Shown: positions 53,337 to 63,924 of the stretch, in pieces | How positions within the stretch are numbered: the first letter of the stretch is position 1 | Layout of the letters: each line of letters opens with the position of its first letter | Origin: Bradyrhizobium algeriense | GTDB lineage: Bacteria; Pseudomonadota; Alphaproteobacteria; Rhizobiales; Xanthobacteraceae | Direction of reading: 5' to 3' | Length of the DNA: 64,000 bases | Assembly (NCBI RefSeq): GCF_036924595.1 | Contig: NZ_JAZHRV010000001.1 | Location: 1,426,001-1,490,000 of the forward strand | Made by a program: the position numbers and the translations under genes | Notes under the pieces: model-generated | Database searches by the model: none | What the model was told of the DNA's origin: nothing | Seen by the model: only the letters and a program-made list of their open reading frames with translations

Positions 53337-54482
53337 ATGACCGACAATCGCTTTACCAATCGATCGGAGCTGATCGGGATCCTGGTGCTCGCTGTGTTCC
53401 TGGTGGTGGTCCTGCCGCTCTGTCTCGATGTCTTCAGGCTCAACCTCGTCGCGAAATACCTCACCTATGCCTTCGTGGCGCTGGGGCTGGTGATCTGCTG
53501 GGGCTATGGCGGCATCCTGAGCCTGGGGCAGGGCGTGTTCTTCGGCCTCGGCGGCTACTGCATGGCGATGTTTCTCAAGCTCGAGGCATCGAGCGTTGCG
53601 AACACCAAGATCCAGTCGACCCCCGGCATTCCCGACTTCATGGACTGGAATCAGATCACCGCGCTGCCGTTGTTCTGGCAGCCGTTCCACAGCCTCATCT
53701 TCACCATCGCCGCGGTGATTCTGGTGCCGGGCATCTTTGCCCTGGTCATCGGTGCGGCGATGTTCAAGCGCCGCGTCGGCGGCACCTATTTCGCCATCAT
53801 CACGCAGGCGGTCGCCGCGATCCTGACCATCCTGATCGTGGGCCAGCAGGGCTACACCGGCGGCATCAACGGCATGACTGACCTGCGCACGCTCAAGGGA
53901 TGGGACATCCGTCCCGACCACGCCAAGGTCATTCTCTACTTCTTCGAGGTAGGCCTGCTGTTCGTCTGCATCTTCATCGCCCAGTTCATCAGGCACTCGA
54001 AGCTCGGCCGCATCCTGGTCGCGATGCGCGATCAGGAGGACCGGGTCCGCTTCTCCGGCTACAGCGTGGCCAACTTCAAGATCTTCGCCTTCTGCGTCGG
54101 CGCCATTTTCGCCGCCATCGGCGGCGCCATGTTCGCGCTGCAGGTTGGATTCATGTCGCCATCCTTTGTCGGCATCGTGCCGTCGATCGAGATGGTGATC
54201 TATACCGCGGTCGGCGGCCGGCTCTCGATCCTCGGCGCCGTCTACGGAACCATGCTCGTCAACTTCGCGAAGACCAGTCTTTCGGAATCCTTTCCCGAAC
54301 TCTGGCTGTTCGGTCTCGGCGGACTGTTCATCGCCGTGGTCCTCGCTTTCCCCAACGGCCTTGCCGGCATCTGGGGAGATTATGTGCAGCCGCGGATCGA
54401 CCGGCTGATCGCCTCGCGCAAGCCGAAGTCCGAGGCCGGCTGGACCGACAACTCCGTCGCCGACGGCGCGCCGGCAGAGTGA
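53337..54482 (+). CDS. urtC: branched-chain-type ABC permease (UrtC/LivM)
   Basis: 381 residues, about ten helices. WGYGGILSLGQGVFFGLGGY and the ATPase-contact EAA-like loop (HSKLGRILVAMRDQEDRVRF) identify LivM/UrtC. The size and the insertion around residues 80-110 fit the urea/amide subgroup. It starts 16 bases after urtB and ends 10 bases before urtD. Confidence 0.9.
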   Translation: MTDNRFTNRSELIGILVLAVFLVVVLPLCLDVFRLNLVAKYLTYAFVALGLVICWGYGGILSLGQGVFFGLGGYCMAMFLKLEASSVANTKIQSTPGIPDFMDWNQITALPLFWQPFHSLIFTIAAVILVPGIFALVIGAAMFKRRVGGTYFAIITQAVAAILTILIVGQQGYTGGINGMTDLRTLKGWDIRPDHAKVILYFFEVGLLFVCIFIAQFIRHSKLGRILVAMRDQEDRVRFSGYSVANFKIFAFCVGAIFAAIGGAMFALQVGFMSPSFVGIVPSIEMVIYTAVGGRLSILGAVYGTMLVNFAKTSLSESFPELWLFGLGGLFIAVVLAFPNGLAGIWGDYVQPRIDRLIASRKPKSEAGWTDNSVADGAPAE

Positions 54483-54492
54483 GGGGGACATC

Positions 54493-55247
<755 letters not shown>

Positions 55248-55248
<1 letters not shown>

Positions 55249-55296
55249 CGCATGATCCCGGAAAGTGGCGTCCGGTTTCCGGACAAGATCTTGCGC
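55248..55296. repeat. Bradyrhizobium-type intergenic palindrome
   Basis: Imperfect nested palindrome: outer arms GCGCATGATC and GATCTTGCGC, inner arms CCGGAAA and TTTCCGG. Elements with the GCATGATCC..GGAAA pattern are scattered in Bradyrhizobium and Rhodopseudomonas genomes. Here it lies inside the transporter operon between urtD and urtE and could form a hairpin in the mRNA. Confidence 0.7.
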
Positions 55297-55316
55297 AAGG
55301 AATAAGGAGCATGTCG

Positions 55317-56006
55317 ATGCTGGCTATTTCGGATCTTCACGTCGCTTACGGCCAGAGCGAGGTGCTGCACGGCCTCAATGTGTCGGTGGCGCCCAACGAG
55401 ATCGTCGCGATCATGGGCCGCAACGGCATGGGCAAGACGACGCTGATGAAGTCGCTGATGGGGATCGTGCCCACCAGGAGCGGCTCGGTGAGCATGGAAG
55501 GCACCGAACTCAGTGCGCTGCCGAGCTACGATCGCGTCGCCAAGGGCCTCGCCTACGTGCCGCAGGGCCGCATGATCTTCTCGACCATGACGGTGAAGGA
55601 AAACATCGAGACTGGCCTCGTGGTGTCGGGCGGCTCGGAAGTGCCTGATGACATCTACGAGCTGTTTCCGGTGCTGCTGGAGATGAAGGACCGCCGTGGC
55701 GGCAATCTTTCCGGCGGGCAGCAGCAGCAATTGGCGATCGCGCGTGCGCTCGCGACCAAGCCGAAGGTGCTGCTGCTGGATGAGCCGACCGAAGGTATCC
55801 AGCCCTCGATCATCAAGGACATGGCGCGCACTTTGAAACGGATTCGCGACGAGCGCGGCCTGTCGATCGTCGTTTCCGAACAGGTGCTGAGCTTCGCGCT
55901 CGATATTGCCGATCGCGTGCTTGTGATCGAGAACGGCGAGATCGTTCGCGACGACCCCCGCGACAGCGTCGATGCCGCGCAAGTCTCGAAATTCCTGTCC
56001 GTCTGA
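55317..56006 (+). CDS. urtE: ABC transporter ATPase (UrtE/LivF)
   Basis: 229 residues from the ATG at 55317; AAGGAG is 7 bases before it, while the ATG at 55311 is too close. Walker A GRNGMGKTT, Q-loop YVPQGRMIF, signature NLSGGQQQQLAIA and Walker B LLLDEPTEGIQPS. Completes the five-gene importer with the genes at 51000-55248. Confidence 0.92.
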   Translation: MLAISDLHVAYGQSEVLHGLNVSVAPNEIVAIMGRNGMGKTTLMKSLMGIVPTRSGSVSMEGTELSALPSYDRVAKGLAYVPQGRMIFSTMTVKENIETGLVVSGGSEVPDDIYELFPVLLEMKDRRGGNLSGGQQQQLAIARALATKPKVLLLDEPTEGIQPSIIKDMARTLKRIRDERGLSIVVSEQVLSFALDIADRVLVIENGEIVRDDPRDSVDAAQVSKFLSV

Positions 56007-56042
56007 AAACCCAACCTGTGCTGTCTAAAAGGGGAGCTATCG

Positions 56043-57272
56043 ATGCCAGAGACACTGATCAAGGTCGATCTTTCGAAGTCGGCCTACGACAACGACATGA
56101 TCCACAACCGGTGGCATCCCGACATCCCGATGGTTTCGTGGGTCAACCCGGGCGACGATTTCATCATCGAGACCTATGACTGGACCGGCGGTTTCATCAA
56201 GAACAACGATTCCGCCGACGACGTGCGCGACATCGACCTATCGATCGTGCATTTCCTGTCCGGCCCGATCGGCGTCAAGGGCGCCGAGCCCGGCGATCTG
56301 CTGGTGGTCGACCTGCTCGACGTCGGTCCGCTGAAGGAAAGCCTCTGGGGTTTTAACGGCTTCTTCTCCAAGCAGAATGGCGGCGGCTTCCTGACCGATC
56401 ATTTTCCGCTGGCGCAGAAGTCGATCTGGGACATCAAGGGCCTCTACACCTCGTCGCGCCACGTGCCCGGCGTGAACTTTGCCGGCCTGATCCACCCCGG
56501 CCTGATCGGTTGTCTGCCCGATCCAAAGTTGCTGGCGACCTGGAACGAACGTGAGACGGCGCTGATCGCGACCAACCCGACCCGCGTGCCCGGCCTCGCC
56601 AATCCGCCGTTCGCGGCGACCGCGCACGCCGGCCGGGCCAAGGGTGACGCCAAGGCCAAGGTCGGCGCCGAGGGCGCGCGCACCGTGCCGCCGCGCGAAC
56701 ATGGCGGCAATTGCGACATCAAGGATCTGTCGCGCGGCTCAAAGATCTTCTTCCCGGTCTATGTGCCCGGCGGCGGCCTCTCGATGGGCGATCTGCATTT
56801 CAGCCAGGGCGACGGCGAAATCACCTTCTGCGGCGCCATCGAAATGGCCGGCTGGCTGCATCTCAAGGTCGATATCATCAAGGACGGGGTGGCGAAGTAC
56901 GGCATCAAGAACCCCGTGTTCAAGCCGTCGCCGATCACGCCGAACTACAAGGACTATCTGATCTTCGAGGGCATCTCGGTCGATGAGGCCGGCAAGCAGC
57001 ATTACCTCGACGTCCACATCGCCTACCGCCAGGCGTGTTTGAACGCGATCGAATATCTGAAGAAGTTCGGCTACTCGGGCGCACAGGCCTATTCGATCCT
57101 CGGCACCGCGCCGTGCCAGGGCCATATCTCCGGCGTGGTCGACGTGCCGAACGCCTGCGCGACACTGTGGCTGCCGACGGAGATTTTCGACTTCGACATC
57201 ATGCCGTCCTCAGTGGGACCGATCAAACACATCACGGGCGACATCCAGATGCCGATCTCGCCGGACAAGTGA
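56043..57272 (+). CDS. fmdA: formamidase (FmdA; acetamidase/formamidase family)
   Basis: 409 residues, the usual length. NRWHPDIPMVSWVNPGDDFI, ETYDWTGGFIKNNDSADDVR and HFLSGPIGVKGAEPGDLLVV are the conserved N-terminal part. Central AGLIHPGLIGCLPDP and PPREHGGNCDIKDLSRGSKI, and C-terminal ILGTAPCQGHISGVVDVPNA follow. It hydrolyses formamide to formate and ammonia in the cytoplasm. AGGGGAG precedes the ATG. The transporter genes upstream would supply its substrate. Confidence 0.93.
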   Translation: MPETLIKVDLSKSAYDNDMIHNRWHPDIPMVSWVNPGDDFIIETYDWTGGFIKNNDSADDVRDIDLSIVHFLSGPIGVKGAEPGDLLVVDLLDVGPLKESLWGFNGFFSKQNGGGFLTDHFPLAQKSIWDIKGLYTSSRHVPGVNFAGLIHPGLIGCLPDPKLLATWNERETALIATNPTRVPGLANPPFAATAHAGRAKGDAKAKVGAEGARTVPPREHGGNCDIKDLSRGSKIFFPVYVPGGGLSMGDLHFSQGDGEITFCGAIEMAGWLHLKVDIIKDGVAKYGIKNPVFKPSPITPNYKDYLIFEGISVDEAGKQHYLDVHIAYRQACLNAIEYLKKFGYSGAQAYSILGTAPCQGHISGVVDVPNACATLWLPTEIFDFDIMPSSVGPIKHITGDIQMPISPDK

Positions 57273-57286
57273 TCCCTGCGCGAGAA

Positions 57287-57326
57287 GGATGCGGGACGGC
57301 TCAGGCGTGCCGGCCGCCCCGCATCC
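57287..57326 (+). promoter_or_regulatory. GC-rich hairpin between fmdA and fmdB
   Basis: Arms GGATGCGGG and CCCGCATCC with further pairing inside (CGGC/GCCG). No T tract follows, so it is more likely an mRNA-stabilising or attenuating hairpin than a full terminator. Confidence 0.55.
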
Positions 57327-57365
57327 GCTGTTGTGATCTTCCGAATCATAGCGCGAGGAAACGAA

Positions 57366-57713
57366 ATGCCCGTCTACGAATATCTCTGCAACGATTGCGG
57401 CCCGTTCACGGACATGCGGCCGATGGCCGAATGCGACGATCCGCAGGATTGCCCGCGCTGCGACAATGAATCGCCGCGCGTGATCCTGACTGCGCCGGCG
57501 TTCTTCTGCATGCCGTCGGACAAGCGGAAAGCGATGGCCACCAATGAGCGCAGCGCTCACGCGCCGAAGACATCAGCCGAATACAAGGCCGCGCACGGCC
57601 CCGGCTGCGGCTGCTGTTCAACCGGAAAGAAGAAACCGGCCCGGCTGATGACCAAGACGCGCAGCGGCGCCAAGGGTTTTCCGACCGCACGCCCATGGAT
57701 GATCAGCCACTGA
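57366..57713 (+). CDS. fmdB: FmdB-family zinc-ribbon protein
   Basis: 115 residues from the ATG at 57366 (GCGAGGAAACGAA before it). MPVYEYLCNDCGPFTDMRPM and CPRCDNESPRVILTAP form the two-knuckle zinc ribbon of FmdB, followed by GPGCGCCSTGKKK. FmdB proteins often accompany formamidase genes and are thought to regulate them or help their assembly; the exact role is unproven. It lies between fmdA and amiE in the same direction. Confidence 0.88.
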   Translation: MPVYEYLCNDCGPFTDMRPMAECDDPQDCPRCDNESPRVILTAPAFFCMPSDKRKAMATNERSAHAPKTSAEYKAAHGPGCGCCSTGKKKPARLMTKTRSGAKGFPTARPWMISH

Positions 57714-57755
57714 AGCGCGATCCGTCAAACCCAAACCAGAACAAGAGGCGATCCA

Positions 57756-58796
57756 ATGCTCCACGGTGACATTTCCTCCAGCAAAGACACGGTCGGCGTC
57801 GCCGTCGTCAATTACAAAATGCCGCGCCTGCACACCAAGGCCGAGGTGCTCGACAACGCTCGCAAGATCGCCGACATGATCGTCGGCATGAAGCTCGGCC
57901 TGCCGGGCATGGATCTCGTGATCTTCCCGGAATATTCCACCCACGGCATCATGTACGACTCCAAGGAGATGTACGAGACCGCTTCGCAGATCCCCGGCGC
58001 CGAGACGGAAATCTTTGCCGAAGCCTGCCGCAAGGCAAAAGTCTGGGGCGTATTCTCGCTCACCGGCGAGCGCCACGAGGAGCACCCGCACAAGGCGCCG
58101 TACAACACCCTGATCCTGATGAACGACAAGGGCGAAATCGTCCAGAAATACCGCAAGATCATGCCGTGGGTGCCGATCGAAGGCTGGTATCCCGGCAATT
58201 GCACCTATGTGTCCGAAGGCCCGAAGGGTCTGAAGGTCAGCCTGATCATCTGCGACGACGGCAACTTTCCGGAGATCTGGCGCGACTGCGCGATGAAGGG
58301 CGCCGAGCTGATCGTGCGCTGCCAGGGCTACATGTATCCGGCCAAGGAACAGCAGATCCTGATTTCCAAGGCGATGGCCTGGGCCAACAATGTTTATGTC
58401 GCGGTCGCCAACGCCGCCGGCTTCGACGGCGTCTATTCCTACTTCGGTCACTCCGCGATCATCGGCTTCGACGGCCGCACGCTGGGCGAGACCGGCGAGG
58501 AAGAATACGGCATCCAGTACGCAGGATTGTCGAAGAGCCTGATCCGCGATGCTCGCCGCCATGGCCAGTCGCAGAACCATCTCTTCAAGCTGCTGCATCG
58601 CGGCTATACCGGCATGATCAATTCCGGCGAAGGCGCTCAAGGCGTCGCGTCCTGCCCCTATGAATTCTACAAGAAGTGGATCGACGATCCCGAAGGCACG
58701 CGCGAAATGGTCGAGGCAATGACGCGGCCTACGGTTGGCACCGACGAATGCCCGATCGAGGGCATCCCGAACGAGATGACGGGGAGCAATTACTAG
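57756..58796 (+). CDS. amiE: aliphatic amidase (AmiE)
   Basis: 346 residues, the same length as the Pseudomonas enzyme. Nitrilase-superfamily triad in the right places: E59 (FPEYSTHG), K134 (KYRKIMPW) and C166 ([10 protein letters not shown]). Hydrolyses short aliphatic amides such as acetamide or formamide to the acid and ammonia. With fmdA and the importer it makes a complete route for using amides as nitrogen source. AACAAGAGGCGATCCA precedes the ATG. Last gene of the operon. Confidence 0.95.
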   Translation: MLHGDISSSKDTVGVAVVNYKMPRLHTKAEVLDNARKIADMIVGMKLGLPGMDLVIFPEYSTHGIMYDSKEMYETASQIPGAETEIFAEACRKAKVWGVFSLTGERHEEHPHKAPYNTLILMNDKGEIVQKYRKIMPWVPIEGWYPGNCTYVSEGPKGLKVSLIICDDGNFPEIWRDCAMKGAELIVRCQGYMYPAKEQQILISKAMAWANNVYVAVANAAGFDGVYSYFGHSAIIGFDGRTLGETGEEEYGIQYAGLSKSLIRDARRHGQSQNHLFKLLHRGYTGMINSGEGAQGVASCPYEFYKKWIDDPEGTREMVEAMTRPTVGTDECPIEGIPNEMTGSNY

Positions 58797-58861
58797 AGCG
58801 CTGAGCTGAGCCAGCGCGTGCCTCCCGGCGACCGGCTGCATTGAGCCGCCCGGGATTGCCG

Positions 58862-61800
58862 TCATTCGGCCGGCGTCAGGTCGGCAGCGCCGCCGATCGC
58901 CGGCTTCGGCTTGCCGAACAGCCAGGTCTGCAGCCTGTCGAGGTAGATGTAGACCACCGGTGTCGTATACAGCGTGAGGAGCTGCGAGACGGCGAGACCT
59001 CCGACGATGGCGTAGCCGAGCGGCTGGCGTATCTCGGAGCCTGCACCGGTGCCGAGCATCATCGGAACGCCGGCAAGCATGGCCGCCATCGTGGTCATGA
59101 GGATGGGCCGGAAACGCATGATGCAGGCGCGGTAGATTGCTTGCTCCGCCGTCAATCCCTCCTGTTTGCCGACATGCAGGGCGAAATCGACCAGCATGAT
59201 GCCGTTCTTCTTGACGATGCCGATCAGGAGGATGATGCCGACGATCGCGATCACGCTGAGATCGAGGTGAGCCGCCATCAGCAGCAACAATGCTCCCAGC
59301 CCCGCCGACGGCAGCGTCGAGATGATGGTGATGGGATGGATCAGGCTCTCATACAAGATGCCGAGGATGAGGTAGATCACGAACAGCGCGGCGGCGATCA
59401 GGATCGGCGTGGTCGACAGCGAATCCCCGAAGGCCTGCGCGTTGCCCTGGAAGCTCGTCTGCAGCGACAGCGGCTTGCCGAGTTGCTGTTCGATATGCTG
59501 GATGGCCGTTGTCGCTTCGCCGATCGCCGTGCCCGGCAGCAGGTTGAAGGAGATCGTCACCGACGGGAACTGGCCCTGATGGTTGACCACGAGCGGGGCG
59601 ACCTTGACCACGCTGTCGACCAGCGTCGATAGCGGCACTTCCTGGCCGGCTGACGATTTGACATAGATGCCGGTCAATGCCTCCGGCGAGTACTGGAACT
59701 TCGGGTTGACCTCCATGACGACGTGGTACTGGTTCAGGGCCGTGTACATGGTCGAGACGATGCGCTGGCCAAAGGCGTCATCGAGCGTGTTGTCGATGGT
59801 GAAGGGCAGGATGCCGTAGCTCGACGCCACTTCACGCTTGATGGCGATGTCGAGCAGGGGACCGGAATTGAGCTGGTCGGTCGCGACGTCGGTGATGCCG
59901 GGGACCTTCTTGATCCTGTCGAGGAACAGTGCCGCCCAGTGGTTCAGCTCGCCGGGATCGGCGTCGCCCAGCGTGTACTGATACTGGGTTTTCGAGACCC
60001 GGCCGCCGATGGTGATATCCTGCGCGGCCTGCATATAGAGCGTGATGCCCTGGATCTTGGCCAGATTGGTCCGCAAACGCGCGAGCACCGTTTCCATGCT
60101 GTCGCGTTGCTTGTAAGGCTTGAGCGCAATGTAGATGCGGCCGTTGTTGACCGTGGTGTTGCCGCCGCCGGCGCCGATCGCCGAGCCGATGGATGCGACG
60201 GCCGGATCCCTCATGATGGCATTGAGCAAGGCCTGCTGGCGCTCGGTCATCGCCTGATAGGAGATATCCTGTGCGGCTTCGGACAGGCCGATGATCAGCC
60301 CGGTGTCCTGCTGTGGAAAGAAGCCTTTGGGAATGACCACGTAGAGATAGCCGGTCAGTGCGATGGTCGCAAACATCGTGAGTAGCGTGATGAAGCGGTG
60401 ACGCAGCACGATCCTGAGCCCCGCCTCGTAGGCGCCGAGCAAGGCATTGAAGCCGCCTTCAGAGAGGCGGAACAGCCGCCCATGCGTCCTGCTTTCCGGC
60501 TTGAGCAGCCGCGCGCACATCATGGGCGTCAAGGTCAGCGAGATCACCAGCGACAGCAGCAGCGCCACGCTGACGGTGACGGCAAATTCGCGGAACAGCA
60601 GTCCGACATATCCGCCCATCAGGAACAGTGGAATGAACACCGCGATCAGCGACAGCGTGATCGACATGATGGTGAAGCCGATTTCGCCGGCGCCCTTCAG
60701 CGCCGCTTCGTAGGGTGTGGCGCCTCCCTCCATGTGCCGCACGATGTTCTCGATCACGACGACGGCGTCATCGACCACGAAGCCCACGGCGATCGACAGT
60801 GCCATCAGCGATAAATTGTCGAGGCTGTAGCCGAGTTCGTAGAGGACCGCGAAGGTGCCGATCAGCGACAGCGGAACGGTGACCGCCGGGATAACCGTCG
60901 CCCAGAAATTTCTTAGAAAGACGAATATCACCATCACGACAAGCGCAACCGTCAGTATCAGCGTGAATTGAACGTCGTGGATGGATGCGCGGACCGTATC
61001 GGTGCGGTCGGAGATGACGTTGACCTTGACGGCGGGTGGGATCGATGCCTGCAGCACCGGCATCATCGCCTTGATCCGCTCGACAGTGTCGATGACGTTG
61101 GCGCCGGGCTGGCGCTGGATCGCCATGATGACCGCGCGCTGGTTGTTGTACCAGCCGGCGATCAGGTCGTTTTCCGGCGCGCTGACGGCGCGGCCGACGT
61201 CACGGATGCGGACCGGCGAGCCGTTTCGGTAGGCGATCACCAGGTTGGCGTAATCGTCCGCATTCAGCAGCTGATCGTTGGTGTTCAGCGTATAGGTCTG
61301 GCGCGGGCTGTTGAGCGTGCCTTTCGGCAGGTCGACATTGGCCTGGCCGAGCGCCGTGCGGACGTCCTCCAGATTGATGCCGCGCGCGGCAAGCGCCTGC
61401 GGATCGAGCTGCACCCGCACGGCGGGCTTTTGCTGGCCGCCGAGGCCGACGAGGCCGACGCCCGGTATCTGCGAAATCTTCTGCAGCAGGATGTTTTCCG
61501 CATAGGCGTCCACCGTGGTCAGCGGCAGGCTGTCCGAGGTCAGGCCGAGCACGAGGATCGGCGTATCGGCCGGATTGACCTTGCGGATCGTCGGCGGGTA
61601 GGGAATGCCGGACGGCAGAAACGGACTGGCGGCGTTGATTGCCGACAGCGTATCGCTGACCGTTCCGTCGATCTGGCGGTTCAGATCGAACTGCAGCGTG
61701 ATCTGGGTGTAGCCGAGTGCGCTCGCCGACGTCATCTGGGTGAGACCCGGAATCTGGCCGAACTGGAGTTCGAGCGGCGTCGCGACCGACGCCGCCATGG

Positions 61801-61972
61801 TCTGAGGATCGGCGCCCGGCAACTGCGCCGTGACCTGAAGCGTCGGATAGTTGACGTTCGGCAGCGCTGCGATCGGCAGCAGCGGATAGGCGACCAGGCC
61901 GCCGACCAGAAGGCCGACCATCAGGAGCGCGGTCGCGATCGGCCGCTGGATGAAGGGTGCGGATATGTTCAT
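58862..61972 (-). CDS. RND multidrug efflux transporter (MdtB/MdtC-like)
   Basis: 1,036 residues with 12 membrane helices and two large periplasmic loops. MNISAPFIQRPIATALLMVG is the N-terminal helix and GFVVDDAVVVIENIVRHMEG carries the two proton-relay aspartates of helix 4. The sequence is closest in style to MdtB/MdtC. It exports drugs or metabolites with the adaptor encoded just upstream. Its start overlaps the adaptor stop (ATGA). No outer-membrane channel gene is visible. Confidence 0.92.
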   Translation of the reverse strand: MNISAPFIQRPIATALLMVGLLVGGLVAYPLLPIAALPNVNYPTLQVTAQLPGADPQTMAASVATPLELQFGQIPGLTQMTSASALGYTQITLQFDLNRQIDGTVSDTLSAINAASPFLPSGIPYPPTIRKVNPADTPILVLGLTSDSLPLTTVDAYAENILLQKISQIPGVGLVGLGGQQKPAVRVQLDPQALAARGINLEDVRTALGQANVDLPKGTLNSPRQTYTLNTNDQLLNADDYANLVIAYRNGSPVRIRDVGRAVSAPENDLIAGWYNNQRAVIMAIQRQPGANVIDTVERIKAMMPVLQASIPPAVKVNVISDRTDTVRASIHDVQFTLILTVALVVMVIFVFLRNFWATVIPAVTVPLSLIGTFAVLYELGYSLDNLSLMALSIAVGFVVDDAVVVIENIVRHMEGGATPYEAALKGAGEIGFTIMSITLSLIAVFIPLFLMGGYVGLLFREFAVTVSVALLLSLVISLTLTPMMCARLLKPESRTHGRLFRLSEGGFNALLGAYEAGLRIVLRHRFITLLTMFATIALTGYLYVVIPKGFFPQQDTGLIIGLSEAAQDISYQAMTERQQALLNAIMRDPAVASIGSAIGAGGGNTTVNNGRIYIALKPYKQRDSMETVLARLRTNLAKIQGITLYMQAAQDITIGGRVSKTQYQYTLGDADPGELNHWAALFLDRIKKVPGITDVATDQLNSGPLLDIAIKREVASSYGILPFTIDNTLDDAFGQRIVSTMYTALNQYHVVMEVNPKFQYSPEALTGIYVKSSAGQEVPLSTLVDSVVKVAPLVVNHQGQFPSVTISFNLLPGTAIGEATTAIQHIEQQLGKPLSLQTSFQGNAQAFGDSLSTTPILIAAALFVIYLILGILYESLIHPITIISTLPSAGLGALLLLMAAHLDLSVIAIVGIILLIGIVKKNGIMLVDFALHVGKQEGLTAEQAIYRACIMRFRPILMTTMAAMLAGVPMMLGTGAGSEIRQPLGYAIVGGLAVSQLLTLYTTPVVYIYLDRLQTWLFGKPKPAIGGAADLTPAE

Positions 61973-63147
61973 GGGATGATCGCCTGTTGTGCTTGCTGTG
62001 CCGCTGCTTCCTCGGCCGCTTCGCCGTGCAGAATCGTGACATGGGTGCCCGGCAGCAGCCGGTACTGTCCGTCAATCACGACCTGCTCGCCGGCCTTCAG
62101 CCCGGAATCGATCAGCGCTTCGCCGTCGGCGATTTGAGCGACCTTGAGCGGACGGATTGCGACCGTGCTGTCGGGTTTGACGACATAGGCATAGGCGCCG
62201 TTCGGACCTTGCTGCACGACGGAGGCAGGGACGGTCAGGCCGTTGTGCCGGGTCGTAACGAGCAGCCGCGCATTGACCAGTTCACCCGGCCACAGCTCGC
62301 GCGACTTGTTGGGAAAGGTTGCCTTGAGCTGGATCGAGCCGGTGGTCTGCAGGATCTCGTTGTTGACCAGCGCGAGTTGGCCCTTACCCAGCTCGAGCGT
62401 ATCGTCCTGGTCATAGGCGAGGACCGGAAGCGGCGTTTTGGTCGCCTGCTCCTGCCTGAGGATCTGCGGCAGCACCCCTTCCGGCAGGGTGAAGATCAGC
62501 GAGATGGGATCGAGCTGCGTCACGACGACGAGGCCGTTGGGCGTCGTCGGGCTGATGATGTTGCCGACGTCGATCTGGCGAATCCCGACCACGCCGTCGA
62601 TCGGCGAGGTCAGCCGGGTGTAGCTGAGCTGCACCTTGGCCGCCTCGATCAGCGCCTGGTCGGTCTTGATCGCGGCCTCGAGCTGGCCGACCTGCGCGTT
62701 CTGGGTCTCGATCAACTGCGGCGTGGCCCAACCCTTGTCGCCGAGCTGGGTGTAACGCGTGAGATTGGCACGGGCATTGGTGAGTTGGGCCTGGTCGCGC
62801 TCCAGATTTCCCTCGAACTGGTCGATCTGGGCCTGGTAGGGGCGCGGATCGATTTGCGCGAGCAGGTCGCCGGCATGGACGGTCTGTCCTTCGGTGAAGT
62901 TGATGCTGATGAGCTGGCCCTGGATCTGGGCCCGCACGACGTCGGTGTTGTAGGCAATCACGGTGCCGACGCCGTTCTGGTAGATCGGCACGTCATGCTG
63001 GCTGACCACGCCGGCCACGACCGGAACCGGAGCCGGCGGCGCGGCTGCGACAGCGGCCTTGAATAAATGGGCGTGCGTCAGGAAGAGGAGGCCGCCCGCG
63101 GCGGCGACGCCGAACACGACGGCAGGTATTGCGACTTTCATTTTCAT
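61969..63147 (-). CDS. RND efflux periplasmic adaptor (MdtA-like)
   Basis: 392 residues. An N-terminal signal or anchor (about 5-25) is followed by a lipoyl half (INFTEGQTVHAGDLLAQIDP), a hairpin coiled coil, the second half (LTSPIDGVVGIRQIDVGNII) and a membrane-proximal barrel. The ATG at 63147 is preferred to the upstream in-frame start at 63162, but both are possible. Links the RND pump to an outer-membrane channel. Same-strand operon with the genes at 63175 and 58862. Confidence 0.9.
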   Translation of the reverse strand: MKMKVAIPAVVFGVAAAGGLLFLTHAHLFKAAVAAAPPAPVPVVAGVVSQHDVPIYQNGVGTVIAYNTDVVRAQIQGQLISINFTEGQTVHAGDLLAQIDPRPYQAQIDQFEGNLERDQAQLTNARANLTRYTQLGDKGWATPQLIETQNAQVGQLEAAIKTDQALIEAAKVQLSYTRLTSPIDGVVGIRQIDVGNIISPTTPNGLVVVTQLDPISLIFTLPEGVLPQILRQEQATKTPLPVLAYDQDDTLELGKGQLALVNNEILQTTGSIQLKATFPNKSRELWPGELVNARLLVTTRHNGLTVPASVVQQGPNGAYAYVVKPDSTVAIRPLKVAQIADGEALIDSGLKAGEQVVIDGQYRLLPGTHVTILHGEAAEEAAAQQAQQAIIP

Positions 63148-63174
63148 GGCTGCTTCTCGCACGTGGGTTTTCGC

Positions 63175-63924
63175 TCAACGCAACATCGTGGCGGCGGCTG
63201 ACAGGCCCGGTATCGTGTTCGGCGCCCCTGTGATGTTCGGTATCCCCGTGATGGGATCGGTCGGCGCAGCGACGGCTGTCGTGTTCGCGGCCGCCAGCGT
63301 GACGGCGGGCACTGTCGGGATCGTTGGCGCGATGGTGCTGATGGTAGGTCCGACGGTGATGGTGGGCACCATCGCGGCGGAGCTGACTCCGAGATTGCCG
63401 ATCTCGGTCGACCCCATCGGAATGCCGGTGCGCGGCACGCCGCCCGGCGTCGTGGGAGACGTCGGCGTCGATGACGCAGCGAGATTGTTCGAGCCGGCGC
63501 CGCACATGCTTTGGGTACCCGAAGTATCGATCAGGGCCGATGTCGGCGAAATACCCGATGACGACATTGCTGATGTCGACATTCCCGGCATCGTGGACAT
63601 CGTGCTCTGCGGTGTGACGGTCCCGACGTCCACGCCGCCGCCGTCAAAGGTGGTCGCCGATCCGAACATCGTTGACGGTGCCGTACCGATGGTCGAGCAC
63701 ACGGTGCTGCCAATGGTCGACGAGATCGGCGCCGGACTTACGCCGGGGGAGGCGATTTCCGTTGCGCCAAACGGGATGCCGGTGCCGCCGACTGGCGCGC
63801 TTGGCACCATGCCGAGCGGCGACGTGGTCGAAAGCGAAGGCGTCGGCATTACCGCGGCCTGCTGCGCAAAGGCCTGGCCGCACAGCAGGGCCAAGGCTGT
63901 CGTGATCATCAGGAAGCGTTTCAT
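63175..63924 (-). CDS. secreted Ser/Thr/Pro-rich repeat protein
   Basis: 249 residues. MKRFLMITTALALLCGQAFA is a signal peptide cleaved before QQA. The mature part is low-complexity (Ser, Thr, Pro, Gly, Ala) with a repeated segment: TGIPFGATEIASPGVSPAP near residue 50 and TGIPMGSTEIGNLGVSSAA near 165. Only two cysteines in the mature part. It lies 27 bases upstream of the adaptor gene on the same strand. Probably an exported, unstructured envelope protein; function unknown. Confidence 0.75.
   Translation of the reverse strand: MKRFLMITTALALLCGQAFAQQAAVMPTPSLSTTSPLGMVPSAPVGGTGIPFGATEIASPGVSPAPISSTIGSTVCSTIGTAPSTMFGSATTFDGGGVDVGTVTPQSTMSTMPGMSTSAMSSSGISPTSALIDTSGTQSMCGAGSNNLAASSTPTSPTTPGGVPRTGIPMGSTEIGNLGVSSAAMVPTITVGPTISTIAPTIPTVPAVTLAAANTTAVAAPTDPITGIPNITGAPNTIPGLSAAATMLR

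Noticed and set aside
59723..63066. Plus-strand frames of 220-389 codons opposite the RND genes
   Set aside because: Antisense to proteins with complete RND and adaptor motifs.
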